Below, in pieces: positions 56,400 through 64,000 of a stretch of 64,000 nt of DNA (position 1 is its first letter; each line of letters opens with the position of its first letter). The notes under the pieces were generated by a model. It was not told the DNA's origin and did not search any database. It saw nothing but the letters and a program-made list of their open reading frames with translations. The position numbers and the translations under genes were made by a program. Source of the DNA: Kineosporia aurantiaca JCM 3230 (GTDB lineage Bacteria > Actinomycetota > Actinomycetes > Actinomycetales > Kineosporiaceae); assembly GCA_000719025.1 (NCBI GenBank), contig JODP01000015.1, forward strand, positions 1-64,000, read 5' to 3'.

Positions 56400-58730
56400 C
56401 TAGGACAGGCCGGGGTTCCCGGCCAGGAGGGTGTGCAGGAAGCCGCCCTGGACGGCGGTCACCGCGTGGACCGGCAGCTGGCCCGGGGTTGTGCGGTCAC
56501 CGCCGGCGATGCCGAGCTGTCCGTTGCCGTTGCTGCCCCAGCACCAGGCATGCTGGTCGGTGGCGATGCCGCAGGTGAAGCTGAAGGCGGCCACGACGGT
56601 GGTCCAGGTCGAGGCCCCGGTGCTGGTGCTGACCGGGGCGGGCACCGTGGAGTCGGCCGAGCTGCCGGTACCCAGGGCGCCGTTGCCTCCGGCGCCCCAG
56701 CACCACGCCGTGCTGTCGGCGGCAATCGCGCAGGTGTGGCTGTTGCCCGCGTCCACCTGGCTCCAGGTGGAGGGGCGGCCGGACCCGGTGCTGACCGCGA
56801 CCGGTGAGGTGGAGGAGGCGGTGGTGCTGCCGTTGCCGAGCCGGCCGTTGGCGGCGCTGCCCCAGCAGTAAAGGACGCCTCCGGTCTGGATGCCGCAGGC
56901 GTGACTGGTGCCCAGGCTGACGCCGATCCAGGTGGCCGAGCCCACCTGAACCGGGGCCGCGCGGGCCGTGGTGTCACCGAGGCCGAGCTGGCCCACGTTG
57001 TTGTAGCCGAAGCACCACAGCTGCCCGCCGTTGCGCAGGCCGCAACTGCTGGAGTCGCCGGTGGTCACCGCCGTCCAATCGGACGCGGTACCGACCTGCT
57101 TGGGCACGGTGGAGCTGCTGGACTGCCCGATCGCCCCGGCATAGTTGTCGCCCCAGCACCACAGCGTCCCGGCCCCCGGCGTCACCGCGCGGATGCCGCA
57201 GGTGTGCCGTCCCCCGCCCGAGACCGCGAACCAGTCGGTCGCCGTCCCGACCTGGGTCGCGAACGAGCGGATCGTGCTGTCTCCGACCCCGAGCTGGCCG
57301 GAGCCGTTCTCGCCCCAGCAGTACAGGGCTTGCGTGCCGTAGGCGACGGCGCAGGAGTGCGACGATCCGGCGCCGAGGGTGAGGACGCGCTGCGGGGCGT
57401 TCAGCAGGACCGGCAGGGTGGTGCCGTTGCCGGCCGTGCCCCAGCCGAGCTGGCCGGTGCCGTTGTTGCCCCAGCACCACACCTGCCCGGTCCCGGTCAG
57501 GGCGCAGGCGCTGTCGATCGACACCGCCACCGCGGACCAGGTTCCCGTCACCAGGGCCGGGGGCGTAACCGAGCCGGTACGTGAGCCCACCCCGACCTGC
57601 CCGATCGAGTTGCCGCCCCAGCAATAGAGCTTCGAGCTGCTGTCCACCGCACAGGCTCCCTGACCCCCGGCGCCCAGGGAGTTCCAGGAGGACGAGCTGC
57701 CGCTGCGCACCGGAGTGCTCGTGTTGTGGCTCGAGGACGAGGTTCCGTCGCCCAACTCGCCGTAGTAGTCGCTGCCCCAGCACCAGATGGTGTGGTCGTT
57801 GCGCAGTCCGCACGAGGCCTCTCCCAGAGGGGCGAGGGTGCTCCAGGCCGTACCGGTAGGACTGCCACCCACGGCTACGGGGACGTTGCTGTTGCTGGTG
57901 GCCCCGTTGCCCAGCCGTCCCGAGGCGCCGTTGCCCCAGCACCAGGCCGTGCCGTCCGTGCGGATGCCGCACAGATGTTCCGTGCCCCCGGCGACGCTGG
58001 ACCAGGTCGCGCTGGTCCCGCTGACCGCGGTCGGGGAGGAGACCGTGGTGGTCGTCGACCCGATCCCGGCCTGCCCGGCATCGTCCCCACCCCAGCAGAA
58101 CAGCTGGGCCACCGAGCTGATCGCGCAGAAGGTCTTGTTGCTGGCCGCGACCGAGCCCCAGGAACCCGACCCGACCCGTACCGGAGCCGACAGACTGGGC
58201 GAGCCACCCGTCCCCAATTGGCCGTAAACGCCCGCACCCCAGCACCACAACTCGCCGACGTGCCCGGGGTCGGACCGGATGGCGCACTGGGTCGTGGACG
58301 AGACCGCGATCTGCGACCAGGTGCTGCCCGTCGGGAGGCTCTGGACGGCCGCCGGGACCGGTTGAGGGTTGGCCGATCCGGTGCTCAGCTGGGTGTTGGA
58401 ATTGTCGCCCCAGCACCACACCGAGCTGTCGGCGGCGATCCCGCAGAACCGGCCCCCCATCCCGTCCACGCTGGTGAAGGTCTGACCGTTGGCCACGGTC
58501 GCCGCGTGCGGGGTCCAGCGGGAGGGCAGGTCGAGGACGCCGCCCTGTCCGGAGGAGCCGTCGCCGATCCAGAGGGTGGCCGGCCAGGAGGTCGAGGCGA
58601 AGCTGCTCGGGTTCGAGGTCGAGCCGGTGAAGGCGGCCGACACCGAGGGCAGCACGGTCGCGCAGGCGAAGCAGACCAGCAGAAGGACGAGCGCCAGCGC
58701 GGCATGGCGGCGGTCCATGGTCGCCCGCAC
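56400..58730 (-). CDS. Secreted RCC1-repeat protein with paired cysteines
   Basis: A 776-residue protein. Residues about 5-32 form an export signal (ALALVLLLVCFACATVLPSVSA), followed by AAFTGSTSNPSS, a motif seen in SipW-processed actinobacterial surface proteins. Then come 13 RCC1-type repeats, each with a Cys-x8-10-Cys pair (CGIxxDSxxWCWGxNxxGQLG), which could make one disulfide per repeat. The repeat count is close to two seven-bladed propellers. There is no wall-sorting signal or transmembrane tail, so it should be released outside. Function is unknown; extracellular ligand or carbohydrate binding is plausible. Confidence 0.87.
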   Translation of the reverse strand: MRATMDRRHAALALVLLLVCFACATVLPSVSAAFTGSTSNPSSFASTSWPATLWIGDGSSGQGGVLDLPSRWTPHAATVANGQTFTSVDGMGGRFCGIAADSSVWCWGDNSNTQLSTGSANPQPVPAAVQSLPTGSTWSQIAVSSTTQCAIRSDPGHVGELWCWGAGVYGQLGTGGSPSLSAPVRVGSGSWGSVAASNKTFCAISSVAQLFCWGGDDAGQAGIGSTTTTVSSPTAVSGTSATWSSVAGGTEHLCGIRTDGTAWCWGNGASGRLGNGATSNSNVPVAVGGSPTGTAWSTLAPLGEASCGLRNDHTIWCWGSDYYGELGDGTSSSSHNTSTPVRSGSSSSWNSLGAGGQGACAVDSSSKLYCWGGNSIGQVGVGSRTGSVTPPALVTGTWSAVAVSIDSACALTGTGQVWCWGNNGTGQLGWGTAGNGTTLPVLLNAPQRVLTLGAGSSHSCAVAYGTQALYCWGENGSGQLGVGDSTIRSFATQVGTATDWFAVSGGGRHTCGIRAVTPGAGTLWCWGDNYAGAIGQSSSSTVPKQVGTASDWTAVTTGDSSSCGLRNGGQLWCFGYNNVGQLGLGDTTARAAPVQVGSATWIGVSLGTSHACGIQTGGVLYCWGSAANGRLGNGSTTASSTSPVAVSTGSGRPSTWSQVDAGNSHTCAIAADSTAWCWGAGGNGALGTGSSADSTVPAPVSTSTGASTWTTVVAAFSFTCGIATDQHAWCWGSNGNGQLGIAGGDRTTPGQLPVHAVTAVQGGFLHTLLAGNPGLS

Positions 58731-58739
58731 ACGCTCACC

Positions 58740-59195
58740 TCAATCAATGCCAGGCGACGGCCTCCTCGAAAAGCCGACAAGGGGATCCGGTTCCCCTGTC
58801 GGCCGCTCCACCGGGAACTTAAGCCGATTCGGGACCACCGGAGCGGTCATCCAGTGCTGACCCGTCGTGACGTGCCCGGCCCGTACCCACTTCGCCACGT
58901 GCGTCCCAAATTCTGAGCGGTTGAACGATCGCGCTGTACGGACGACGAAACCCTCACTGTCCGGGTCGGATCCCCAGATACCTACCGGATCTTCGGGAAA
59001 GGGGCCGTGGTAGAGCACCGGGACGGTGGTCAGGCCCAGCATCTCGGTCCATTCCCGGGGCGAGTGCACGGCCACGTCCCCCTCGGCGTGAAACGCCTTG
59101 GACTGCGGGCAACCACGCAGGTCGGCCAGTTCTGGGCGACTCTCGGACGTCAGATCGACCCCGAGCCCCCGGATCGCGTTCTCGATCGCGTCCAT
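58740..59195 (-). CDS. Hypothetical protein
   Basis: A 151-residue protein that I do not recognise. ATG 59195 has GGAAAGCAGGGC upstream; a GTG start 30 bases earlier is possible. It has no signal peptide or membrane segment and begins DAIENAIRGLGVDLTSESRPELADL; later parts are hydrophilic and include two WxxxG-like Trp stretches (EWTEMLGLT, KWVRAGHVTTGQHWM). It lies nine bases ahead of the secreted RCC1 gene on the same strand, so co-transcription is likely. Confidence 0.6.
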   Translation of the reverse strand: MDAIENAIRGLGVDLTSESRPELADLRGCPQSKAFHAEGDVAVHSPREWTEMLGLTTVPVLYHGPFPEDPVGIWGSDPDSEGFVVRTARSFNRSEFGTHVAKWVRAGHVTTGQHWMTAPVVPNRLKFPVERPTGEPDPLVGFSRRPSPGID

Positions 59196-59264
59196 GCCTG
59201 CCCTGCTTTCCCGCTGCTGCGCCACGATGGCTCAAAGCAGGGGGAGCGGGCAACTCATTTCGGG

Positions 59265-60272
59265 TCAAGGGGTGCTGATCGGCCCGACGTCGATCCCGAA
59301 GAGTTTCGCCGCAGTGCCGGACGAGAAGGCCGACCGGTCTGCGCCGGTGCTGAAATGGTCCAGGAAGGAGCTGATCTCGTCGGCGGTGGGCTGCTGGAAC
59401 GGGTAGTCGGTGGAGAAGATCAGCCGGTCCGGGGTGGTCACGGCGAGGGCGTGCTGGAGCAGGGCCGGGTTGAGCATGCCCGATGAGGTGATGAAGAAGT
59501 TCTCGCGGATATAGTCCGAGACCGGGCGCTTCAGGCCGGCGATGCGCGCCAGGCTGTCGGCGCGGTCGAGCCAGAAGAGCAGCATCTCGCCCCAGTGGCC
59601 GAGGATCACCTGAAGATCGGGGTGCCGGTCGAAGGTTCCGCGCAGGATCAGTCGCAGCGCGGCGGTGGCGGCGTCCAGGTGCCATCCCCAGCCGAACGTG
59701 GCCAGGCCCAGGCCGGTCAGCGGGTCGAATCCGCGGTAGGACGCGTCGCGGACCGCGGCGGAGGGGATCTGCGGGTGCAGGAAGATCGGCTGACCGAGAC
59801 TTTCGGCGGCGCTGAAGAAGTCGTCGTAGACCGGATCGTCGAGGAAGACATCCCCCGAGCGTCCGTAGACCATGGTGCCCACGTGTCCCAACCCGGCGGC
59901 CCGTTCCAGCTCGGCCGCAACCTCTTTGGGAGCGGAGAGCGGGAGGGTCGAGAGGGCGCGGAATCGGGTCGGCCAATGGTGGACGGCCGTGGCGGCGGTG
60001 TCGTTAGCGAGTCGGCTCAGGTGGAGGGCGGTCTCGGGGTCCAGGGGTTGGGTGCCGGGTGGGGTCAGGGCGATGACGGACAGGTCGATGCCCTGGGCGT
60101 CCATCCGGGCGAGGCGGCCCTGGCCCAGGTCCTCGAGGAGCTGCTGGTGGTCGTGGAGCTCGTTGAAGGCCAGGCTCTCGTCCGGGTCGGGCTGTGCCTT
60201 CAGGGCAGCGGTGAGTTCGGGGAGCATCCAGTGCTCCTCGATGGCGATCAGGGGCGGTCGGTCGGTGGTCAT
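59265..60272 (-). CDS. Amidohydrolase-2 family protein, gamma-resorcylate/dihydroxybenzoate decarboxylase-like
   Basis: A 335-residue TIM-barrel enzyme very close in length to gamma-resorcylate decarboxylase. The metal ligands are IAIEEHWMLPE (Glu12 and His14), a central FLHPQIP (His), the ILGHWGE motif and STDYPF (catalytic Asp). Unlike the amidohydrolase at 3378, all expected metal residues are present. Family members catalyse reversible non-oxidative decarboxylation of hydroxybenzoates. It is divergent from the LacI-NAT fusion, whose 18-bp operator lies 132 bases upstream of this start, so that fusion may regulate it. Confidence 0.83.
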   Translation of the reverse strand: MTTDRPPLIAIEEHWMLPELTAALKAQPDPDESLAFNELHDHQQLLEDLGQGRLARMDAQGIDLSVIALTPPGTQPLDPETALHLSRLANDTAATAVHHWPTRFRALSTLPLSAPKEVAAELERAAGLGHVGTMVYGRSGDVFLDDPVYDDFFSAAESLGQPIFLHPQIPSAAVRDASYRGFDPLTGLGLATFGWGWHLDAATAALRLILRGTFDRHPDLQVILGHWGEMLLFWLDRADSLARIAGLKRPVSDYIRENFFITSSGMLNPALLQHALAVTTPDRLIFSTDYPFQQPTADEISSFLDHFSTGADRSAFSSGTAAKLFGIDVGPISTP

Positions 60273-60403
60273 GGCATCGAGCTTGATCGGCCTGCGGCCG
60301 ATCTGGTCGCTCTCCGGGGCCGGATTGTGGAATCACCCTGATATTGGCGATCGCGATGAAGAAGTCCGGCGGCCTTGACGAGCGGGCCGATCTGGGTGAT
60401 GGT

Positions 60404-60421
60404 GGTGTTAATCGATTAACA
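60404..60421 (+). promoter_or_regulatory. Perfect 18-bp LacI-type operator
   Basis: GTGTTAATCGATTAACAC is a fully symmetric 18-base palindrome with the central CG step typical of LacI-family operators. It ends at the start of the GGGAGGTGG ribosome site and 13 bases before the GTG of the LacI-NAT fusion, so binding would block its own transcription. It also lies in the divergent gap to the decarboxylase-like gene. Confidence 0.85.
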
Positions 60422-60434
60422 CGGGAGGTGGGCG

Positions 60435-62303
60435 GTGGCGTCACGACCCACGCTGAAGTCCGTCGCGGAGGCGGCGGGGGTGTCCACGGCCCAGGTCTCG
60501 TACGCCTTCAGCCGTCCGGACCGGCTGTCCGCCCAGGCCCGCGCCCACATCCTGAAGATCGCCGGGCAGCTGGGGTACCCCGGTCCCAACGCTGCGGCTC
60601 GGTCCTTACGCACGGGGCGGGCGGGGGCGATCGGGGTTCTCTTCGCGGTCGAGCTCTCGGCGGCGTTCAGCGATCCGTACCTCCGGGATCTGCTGGGTGG
60701 TCTGGCCGAGGTCGCCGAGCAGAGCCGCACCAGCGTGGTCCTGATCCCTTTCGACGTTCCCCTCTATCAGACCCTCGATCACACTCTTGATCAGGCTCTC
60801 GAGGACGGCGATGCGGTGCGGCAGTCCTTGGACGCGGTCCACCGGGCGGTCATCGACGGAGCCTTTGTCGCGGACGGGTTGAGCGACGAGCACCCGGCGG
60901 TGCGAGCGCTACGGGATCGGCGGATTCCGGTGATCAGGGAGTCGATAACGGCGGAAGGACCGTACGTCGCGATCGACGACCGGGCCGCCGGCCGCGAACT
61001 GGGCCGTCATCTGGCCAATCTCGGGCATCGGGACGTAGCTGTGGTGGTTTACTCCGAAAAGCCGCCCGGGGCGTCCATTGGCACCCCGGAAACCCTCTAC
61101 TCGCGGCTGCGGCTGGCCGGGATCCGGGAGGGTCTCGGGCCGGAGGCCCGCGTTCAGGTGGTGAGTGGCGGCAGTGATGGGCCGGATTCCGGACGCGTGG
61201 CCGCGGCCGCGCTGCTGGGTCTGCCCAGCCCACCCACCGCGATCGCTGCCGACAGCGACGTCCTGGCCCTCGGCATCCTCAATCTCGTTCGGGAAAAGGG
61301 ATCTCAGACCTCGGTCACCGGATTCGACGACGTCCCGGCGGCCGCGGGAGCCGGTCTCACCACGATCCGGCAGCCAATTCGGGAAAAGGGCCGCCTGATG
61401 GCCCGGGTGCTCCTCGACCCGGCCTTCACCGGTGAACGGATCGTCCTGCCCACCGAACTCGTCCTGCGTTCCAGCACCCTTCCGGAAGGATCGTCCGCCG
61501 TGAGCACGCAATGGAATACCGAAAGCCTGGATCTGGAAGCCTACTTGCGTCGCGTCGGCTATACGGGACCGCTGGAGGCCGACGGCAAGACCCTCACCGC
61601 CCTGCACCACGCCCACCTGGCGACGATCCCGTTTGAGAATCTGGACGTCATTCTGGGCCGTGGCGTCCAGGTCGATCTGGAGCATGTGCAGGCCAAACTG
61701 GTTGAGCGGGAACGCGGCGGGTACTGCTACGAGCAGGGCACGCTGTTCGCCGCCGTCGCCGAGCGGATCGGCTTCCAGGTGGATCGTCTGCTGGCGCGGG
61801 TCGGCGATCCGGACGAGCACATCGGCCCGCGGTCGCATCTGGTGCTGCGGGTGACCGCGCCGGGTGGGGAGCAGTGGCTGGCCGATGTCGGATTCGGCTC
61901 CGGCCTGCTGGCCCCGATCCCGTTCGCCGAGGCCGGCCCCCAGCAACAGGGCGTGTGGGAATACGAACTTGTGCGGGGGCCGGACACCTGGCGGCTGCAG
62001 GAGTCGGGTAAGGCGATCATGAGTTTCACCGAAGAGCCGCAGCACTTCGTGGACGTGGACGGGGCGAACTTCAACACCTCGCACAGACCGGCCTCCCCGT
62101 TCGTCCGTCGTCCGGTCGTCGTGCGGAAAGACAGCACGTCGGTCCGGCGACTGCTCGGACGTGAATACAGCGTCGAGCGTCCCGGCGAGCCCATTGAGAA
62201 GCGGGAGCTCACCGATGACGAGTTCGCCGATCTGCTCCGCTCCGATTTCGGCCCGCGTCTGACCGAAGCCGAGATCTCTGCCCTGGTTGCTTGGCATGAG
62301 TGA
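60435..62303 (+). CDS. LacI-family repressor fused in frame to arylamine N-acetyltransferase
   Basis: A 622-residue reading frame. Residues 1-350 are a LacI regulator: helix-turn-helix TLKSVAEAAGVSTAQVSYAFSRPDRLS, hinge, effector core (AVVVYSEKPPGAS, TSVTGFDDVPAAAGAGLTTI) and the usual terminal LPTELVLRSST. From about residue 356 it continues without a stop as an arylamine N-acetyltransferase with the full triad Cys431 (ERGGYCYEQG), His468 (RSHLVL) and Asp484 (LADVGFG). A GGAAGGA nine bases before an internal GTG at 61500 could also start a free 267-residue acetyltransferase. Acetylation of arylamines uses acetyl-CoA. A sensor-enzyme fusion on aromatic amines is inferred from its structure and its operator. 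Confidence 0.87.
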   Translation: MASRPTLKSVAEAAGVSTAQVSYAFSRPDRLSAQARAHILKIAGQLGYPGPNAAARSLRTGRAGAIGVLFAVELSAAFSDPYLRDLLGGLAEVAEQSRTSVVLIPFDVPLYQTLDHTLDQALEDGDAVRQSLDAVHRAVIDGAFVADGLSDEHPAVRALRDRRIPVIRESITAEGPYVAIDDRAAGRELGRHLANLGHRDVAVVVYSEKPPGASIGTPETLYSRLRLAGIREGLGPEARVQVVSGGSDGPDSGRVAAAALLGLPSPPTAIAADSDVLALGILNLVREKGSQTSVTGFDDVPAAAGAGLTTIRQPIREKGRLMARVLLDPAFTGERIVLPTELVLRSSTLPEGSSAVSTQWNTESLDLEAYLRRVGYTGPLEADGKTLTALHHAHLATIPFENLDVILGRGVQVDLEHVQAKLVERERGGYCYEQGTLFAAVAERIGFQVDRLLARVGDPDEHIGPRSHLVLRVTAPGGEQWLADVGFGSGLLAPIPFAEAGPQQQGVWEYELVRGPDTWRLQESGKAIMSFTEEPQHFVDVDGANFNTSHRPASPFVRRPVVVRKDSTSVRRLLGREYSVERPGEPIEKRELTDDEFADLLRSDFGPRLTEAEISALVAWHE

Positions 62304-62430
62304 AATAGAACGCCTTGCCGTCATTATCGGTAGTGTTCGGAAAGACCGGATCGGGCCGACCGTCGCCGCGTGGTTCCTGGACTGCGTGCGGGCCGGCACC
62401 GACGCGATCGTGGTGCCGTACGTGGGGTGA
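62296..62430 (+). pseudogene. Truncated NADPH-dependent FMN reductase N-terminus
   Basis: A 44-residue frame overlapping the end of the LacI-NAT gene. It begins MSEIERLAVIIGSVRKDRIG, followed by PTVAAWFLDCV, a clear match to the N-terminal flavin-binding motif of about 180-residue NAD(P)H-dependent FMN reductases. It stops after VVPYVG. The following 186 bases (62431-62616) show no continuation in any frame, so the gene was probably truncated by deletion. The overlap with the acetyltransferase gene suggests it was once co-transcribed with it. Confidence 0.7.
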
Positions 62431-62616
62431 CCGGGCGGCCCGTCACTCGACTGGTGCAACTGCTGCGCCATTCGCATGAGGGCCGGTGCCGGGCGGTCAC
62501 GCATAGCCCCATTCGGCCGTGTCTGCGGGCGGCCAAGCCGAGTGACACTACTGAATGTGACTACCGCCCGAGCCGCCAACCCGCCCGCCCGCGGGTGCGC
62601 CGTTTAGCGGGCAGTC

Positions 62617-63204
62617 ATGGCTGTGGAGAACTACTACAGCGTGCTGGGGGTGGCGCCCTCAGCCGATCGCACCGGCATCCGTCGGCAGTACCGGCGGCTG
62701 GCCCGGGTGCTGCATCCGGACCGGCGGGCCAACGCGCTGCAGAAGGCACGGGCGACGGCGGCGATGGCCCGGGTCAGCCTGGCCTACTCGACGCTGCAGG
62801 ATCCCGAGCGCCGGGCGCAGCACGACCAGGCGCTGCTGGTTGAGCCCCCGCCGGTGAAGGAACAGCGCAGCGAAGTCCTGGTGCACGTGACGGCCGCGCT
62901 GACCGAGGTGCTGGGGAAGAACCCGGATCTGCCGGGGATTGAGCAGGCCTTCGTCACCCGGATTCTTCAGGGGGCCGTCGAGCACATCCCGCGGGCGCTG
63001 AAGATGCTGCAGGGCAACGTCTCGCTTCTGGACGGCGAGCTGGAAGTGGCGGCGTTCATGGCCCTGGCCAAGGCGTTCACCTCGTTCGCGGAGTCGCTGC
63101 CGGACGGGCAGGCGCCGGAAGAGGCGTACGCCTTCCTGATCCGCGCCACGGCGTTCGAGTGCGTCCGGGGGATGGCCTGGGAGTCCCGGCTCTCCTGGCC
63201 CTAG
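62617..63204 (+). CDS. J-domain (DnaJ-like) protein
   Basis: A 195-residue protein. The N-terminal J domain is complete: YYSVLGVAPSADRTGIRRQYRRLARVLHPDRRAN with the essential HPD, then AYSTLQDPERRAQHDQ. The remaining 120 residues have no glycine/phenylalanine or zinc region, so it is a type III J protein of unknown client, ending in a mixed helical domain (AAFMALAKAFTSFAESLPDG). It converges on the sortase with a 4-base stop overlap. Confidence 0.87.
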   Translation: MAVENYYSVLGVAPSADRTGIRRQYRRLARVLHPDRRANALQKARATAAMARVSLAYSTLQDPERRAQHDQALLVEPPPVKEQRSEVLVHVTAALTEVLGKNPDLPGIEQAFVTRILQGAVEHIPRALKMLQGNVSLLDGELEVAAFMALAKAFTSFAESLPDGQAPEEAYAFLIRATAFECVRGMAWESRLSWP

Positions 63205-63845
63205 ACCGGGGTGGTCTGGACCAGCACCGCCCGCACCACCCAGCGCCGCCAGGCCGAGTACTCCGGGTGGCAGGTGGTCAGGGTGAGCTGGGCCTGGTCG
63301 GGCAGCGCGTCCGGGTGGCCGGGGACCGGGTCGAGCACGGCGGTCTGGTCAGGATGGACGACCTCGTGACCGGTGACCCGATAGGTGTACTGGGCTTCCT
63401 GGGTACGGACGATCACGCGGTCGCCGACCTGAAGACGCTCCACCTCGCGGAACGGGTGAGCCCAGGTGGTGCGGTGGCCGGCCACGGCGAAATTGCCGAC
63501 TGCGCCCGGTAAGGCCGTGTTGGTGTAGTGGCCGACCCCGCCGCGCAGGACACTCGCCTGGGTTCCCTCGAAAACGGGCATCTGCCAGGAGGAACCGAAG
63601 CGGGGGATGGTCATGATCGCGAACGCCCGGCCGGGGATCGGGGGTGTGGCCTTGTCGGGGGCCTGGGTCGAGCCGCCGGTGGCCGTCGGAGCAGACCACT
63701 GCTGCTGCAGCGTCTCAACCGTGTGAGCGGCCCGTTCGGCGCCGGCGTGCCGGGTGTAGAGCAGGTAACCGCCGGTCGCCACCAGCACCAGGACCCCGGC
63801 CACGATCGCCACCTTGGCGATCGTGGCCGCGACGAACCGGTTCAT
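63201..63845 (-). CDS. Class E sortase
   Basis: A 214-residue membrane-bound transpeptidase. One N-terminal transmembrane segment (VAIVAGVLVLVATGGYLLY) is followed by a linker and a sortase beta-barrel with His124 (AVAGHRTTW), Cys192 (TLTTCHPEYSA) and Arg200/201. The TLTTCHP signature fits class E sortases of actinomycetes, which anchor LAxTG proteins to peptidoglycan. Immediately upstream on the same strand ends a gene whose protein carries LAFTG, so they form a sortase-substrate pair. Confidence 0.9.
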   Translation of the reverse strand: MNRFVAATIAKVAIVAGVLVLVATGGYLLYTRHAGAERAAHTVETLQQQWSAPTATGGSTQAPDKATPPIPGRAFAIMTIPRFGSSWQMPVFEGTQASVLRGGVGHYTNTALPGAVGNFAVAGHRTTWAHPFREVERLQVGDRVIVRTQEAQYTYRVTGHEVVHPDQTAVLDPVPGHPDALPDQAQLTLTTCHPEYSAWRRWVVRAVLVQTTPV

Positions 63846-63850
63846 CAGGC

Positions 63851-64000
63851 TCAGGCCTTGTGCCGGCCGCGAGCTGCCTGGGATCGGGCCGCCTGGGGCC
63901 GGCCCAGCTGGCCGTGGAGCACGAAACCGGCGAACAGCAGGACCATGGCGGACATCATCAGCGGGACGAAGTAGCGGGTTCCGGTGAAGGCCAGGGCGCC
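63851..64000 (-). CDS. Cell-wall-anchored protein, C-terminal end with LAxTG sorting signal (5' part beyond window)
   Basis: The last 49 residues of a surface protein run in from the right edge. They contain LAFTG, a hydrophobic segment FVPLMMSAMVLLFAGFVL and a basic tail with several Arg and His residues, which together make a complete sorting signal. LAxTG is recognised by class E sortases. The gene stops five bases before the sortase start, so the two are co-transcribed. The surface protein identity lies beyond the window. Confidence 0.8.
   Translation of the reverse strand, partial: GALAFTGTRYFVPLMMSAMVLLFAGFVLHGQLGRPQAARSQAARGRHKA

Noticed and set aside
62431..62616. A short gene or insertion-sequence remnant
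   Set aside because: No frame has a recognisable domain and no terminal inverted repeats or target duplications could be found.

Overview
This is a 64 kb stretch of a very GC-rich chromosome. Codon use, GTG starts, large LuxR-family ATPase regulators, a class E sortase with an LAxTG substrate, a CU044_5270-type partner beside a sigma factor and a GPP34 protein all point to an actinomycete (Actinomycetota). The family cannot be fixed from this window; a Kineosporia-like or other filamentous soil lineage is a guess. I saw no rRNA, tRNA, CRISPR array, phage or intact insertion sequence. Genes are tightly packed, often with 1-4 base overlaps.

Region 1 (1-14084) is an aromatic-type catabolic island. 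A leftward operon (FAD monooxygenase, SnoaL-like protein, fumarylacetoacetate hydrolase-like protein, Rid protein) faces a rightward pair (amidohydrolase, DUF3500 protein). Next come a GntR regulator on the minus strand and a rightward operon: RraA/HMG aldolase-like enzyme, a second GntR regulator, HpaH-type hydratase, HpaI-type aldolase, siderophore-interacting-type flavin reductase and a ribose-type ABC importer. Hydratase plus class II aldolase is the lower half of a meta-cleavage pathway, but no known ring-cleavage dioxygenase is present.

Region 2 (14106-23292) is the most coherent system. Eight leftward genes encode two LigM/DesA-like tetrahydrofolate-dependent O-demethylases, MetF, PurU, FolD, FolP, FolC and a small RCC1-like propeller, with a divergent MarR regulator at the head. 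Methyl groups taken from methoxyaromatics onto tetrahydrofolate would be oxidised by MetF and FolD and released as formate by PurU, so the module regenerates its own cofactor. FolP and FolC would supply and retain folate. The first demethylase copy carries an apparent one-base frameshift.

Region 3 (23311-35872) is mixed: LacI and LysR regulators, a phosphotransferase-aminotransferase fusion, an ankyrin protein, a GNAT, a PhzF-like enzyme, a repeat-built membrane protein, a sigma factor with its partner, GPP34 and a quinone oxidoreductase. A 22-bp tandem repeat follows, related to a hairpin in region 2.

Region 4 (36063-48195) holds oxidoreductases and their regulators: an iron-type alcohol dehydrogenase, a betaine-type binding lipoprotein, a 2-oxoglutarate/Fe(II) oxygenase, four LysR-SDR-P450 units, a GH-like TIM barrel and an alpha/beta hydrolase. 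Region 5 (48251-64000) has two large LuxR regulators, an SNF2 helicase, a secreted 13-repeat RCC1 protein, a resorcylate decarboxylase-like amidohydrolase, an in-frame LacI-arylamine N-acetyltransferase fusion behind a perfect 18-bp operator, a truncated flavin reductase, a J-domain protein, and a class E sortase beside its probable substrate, which runs off the window.
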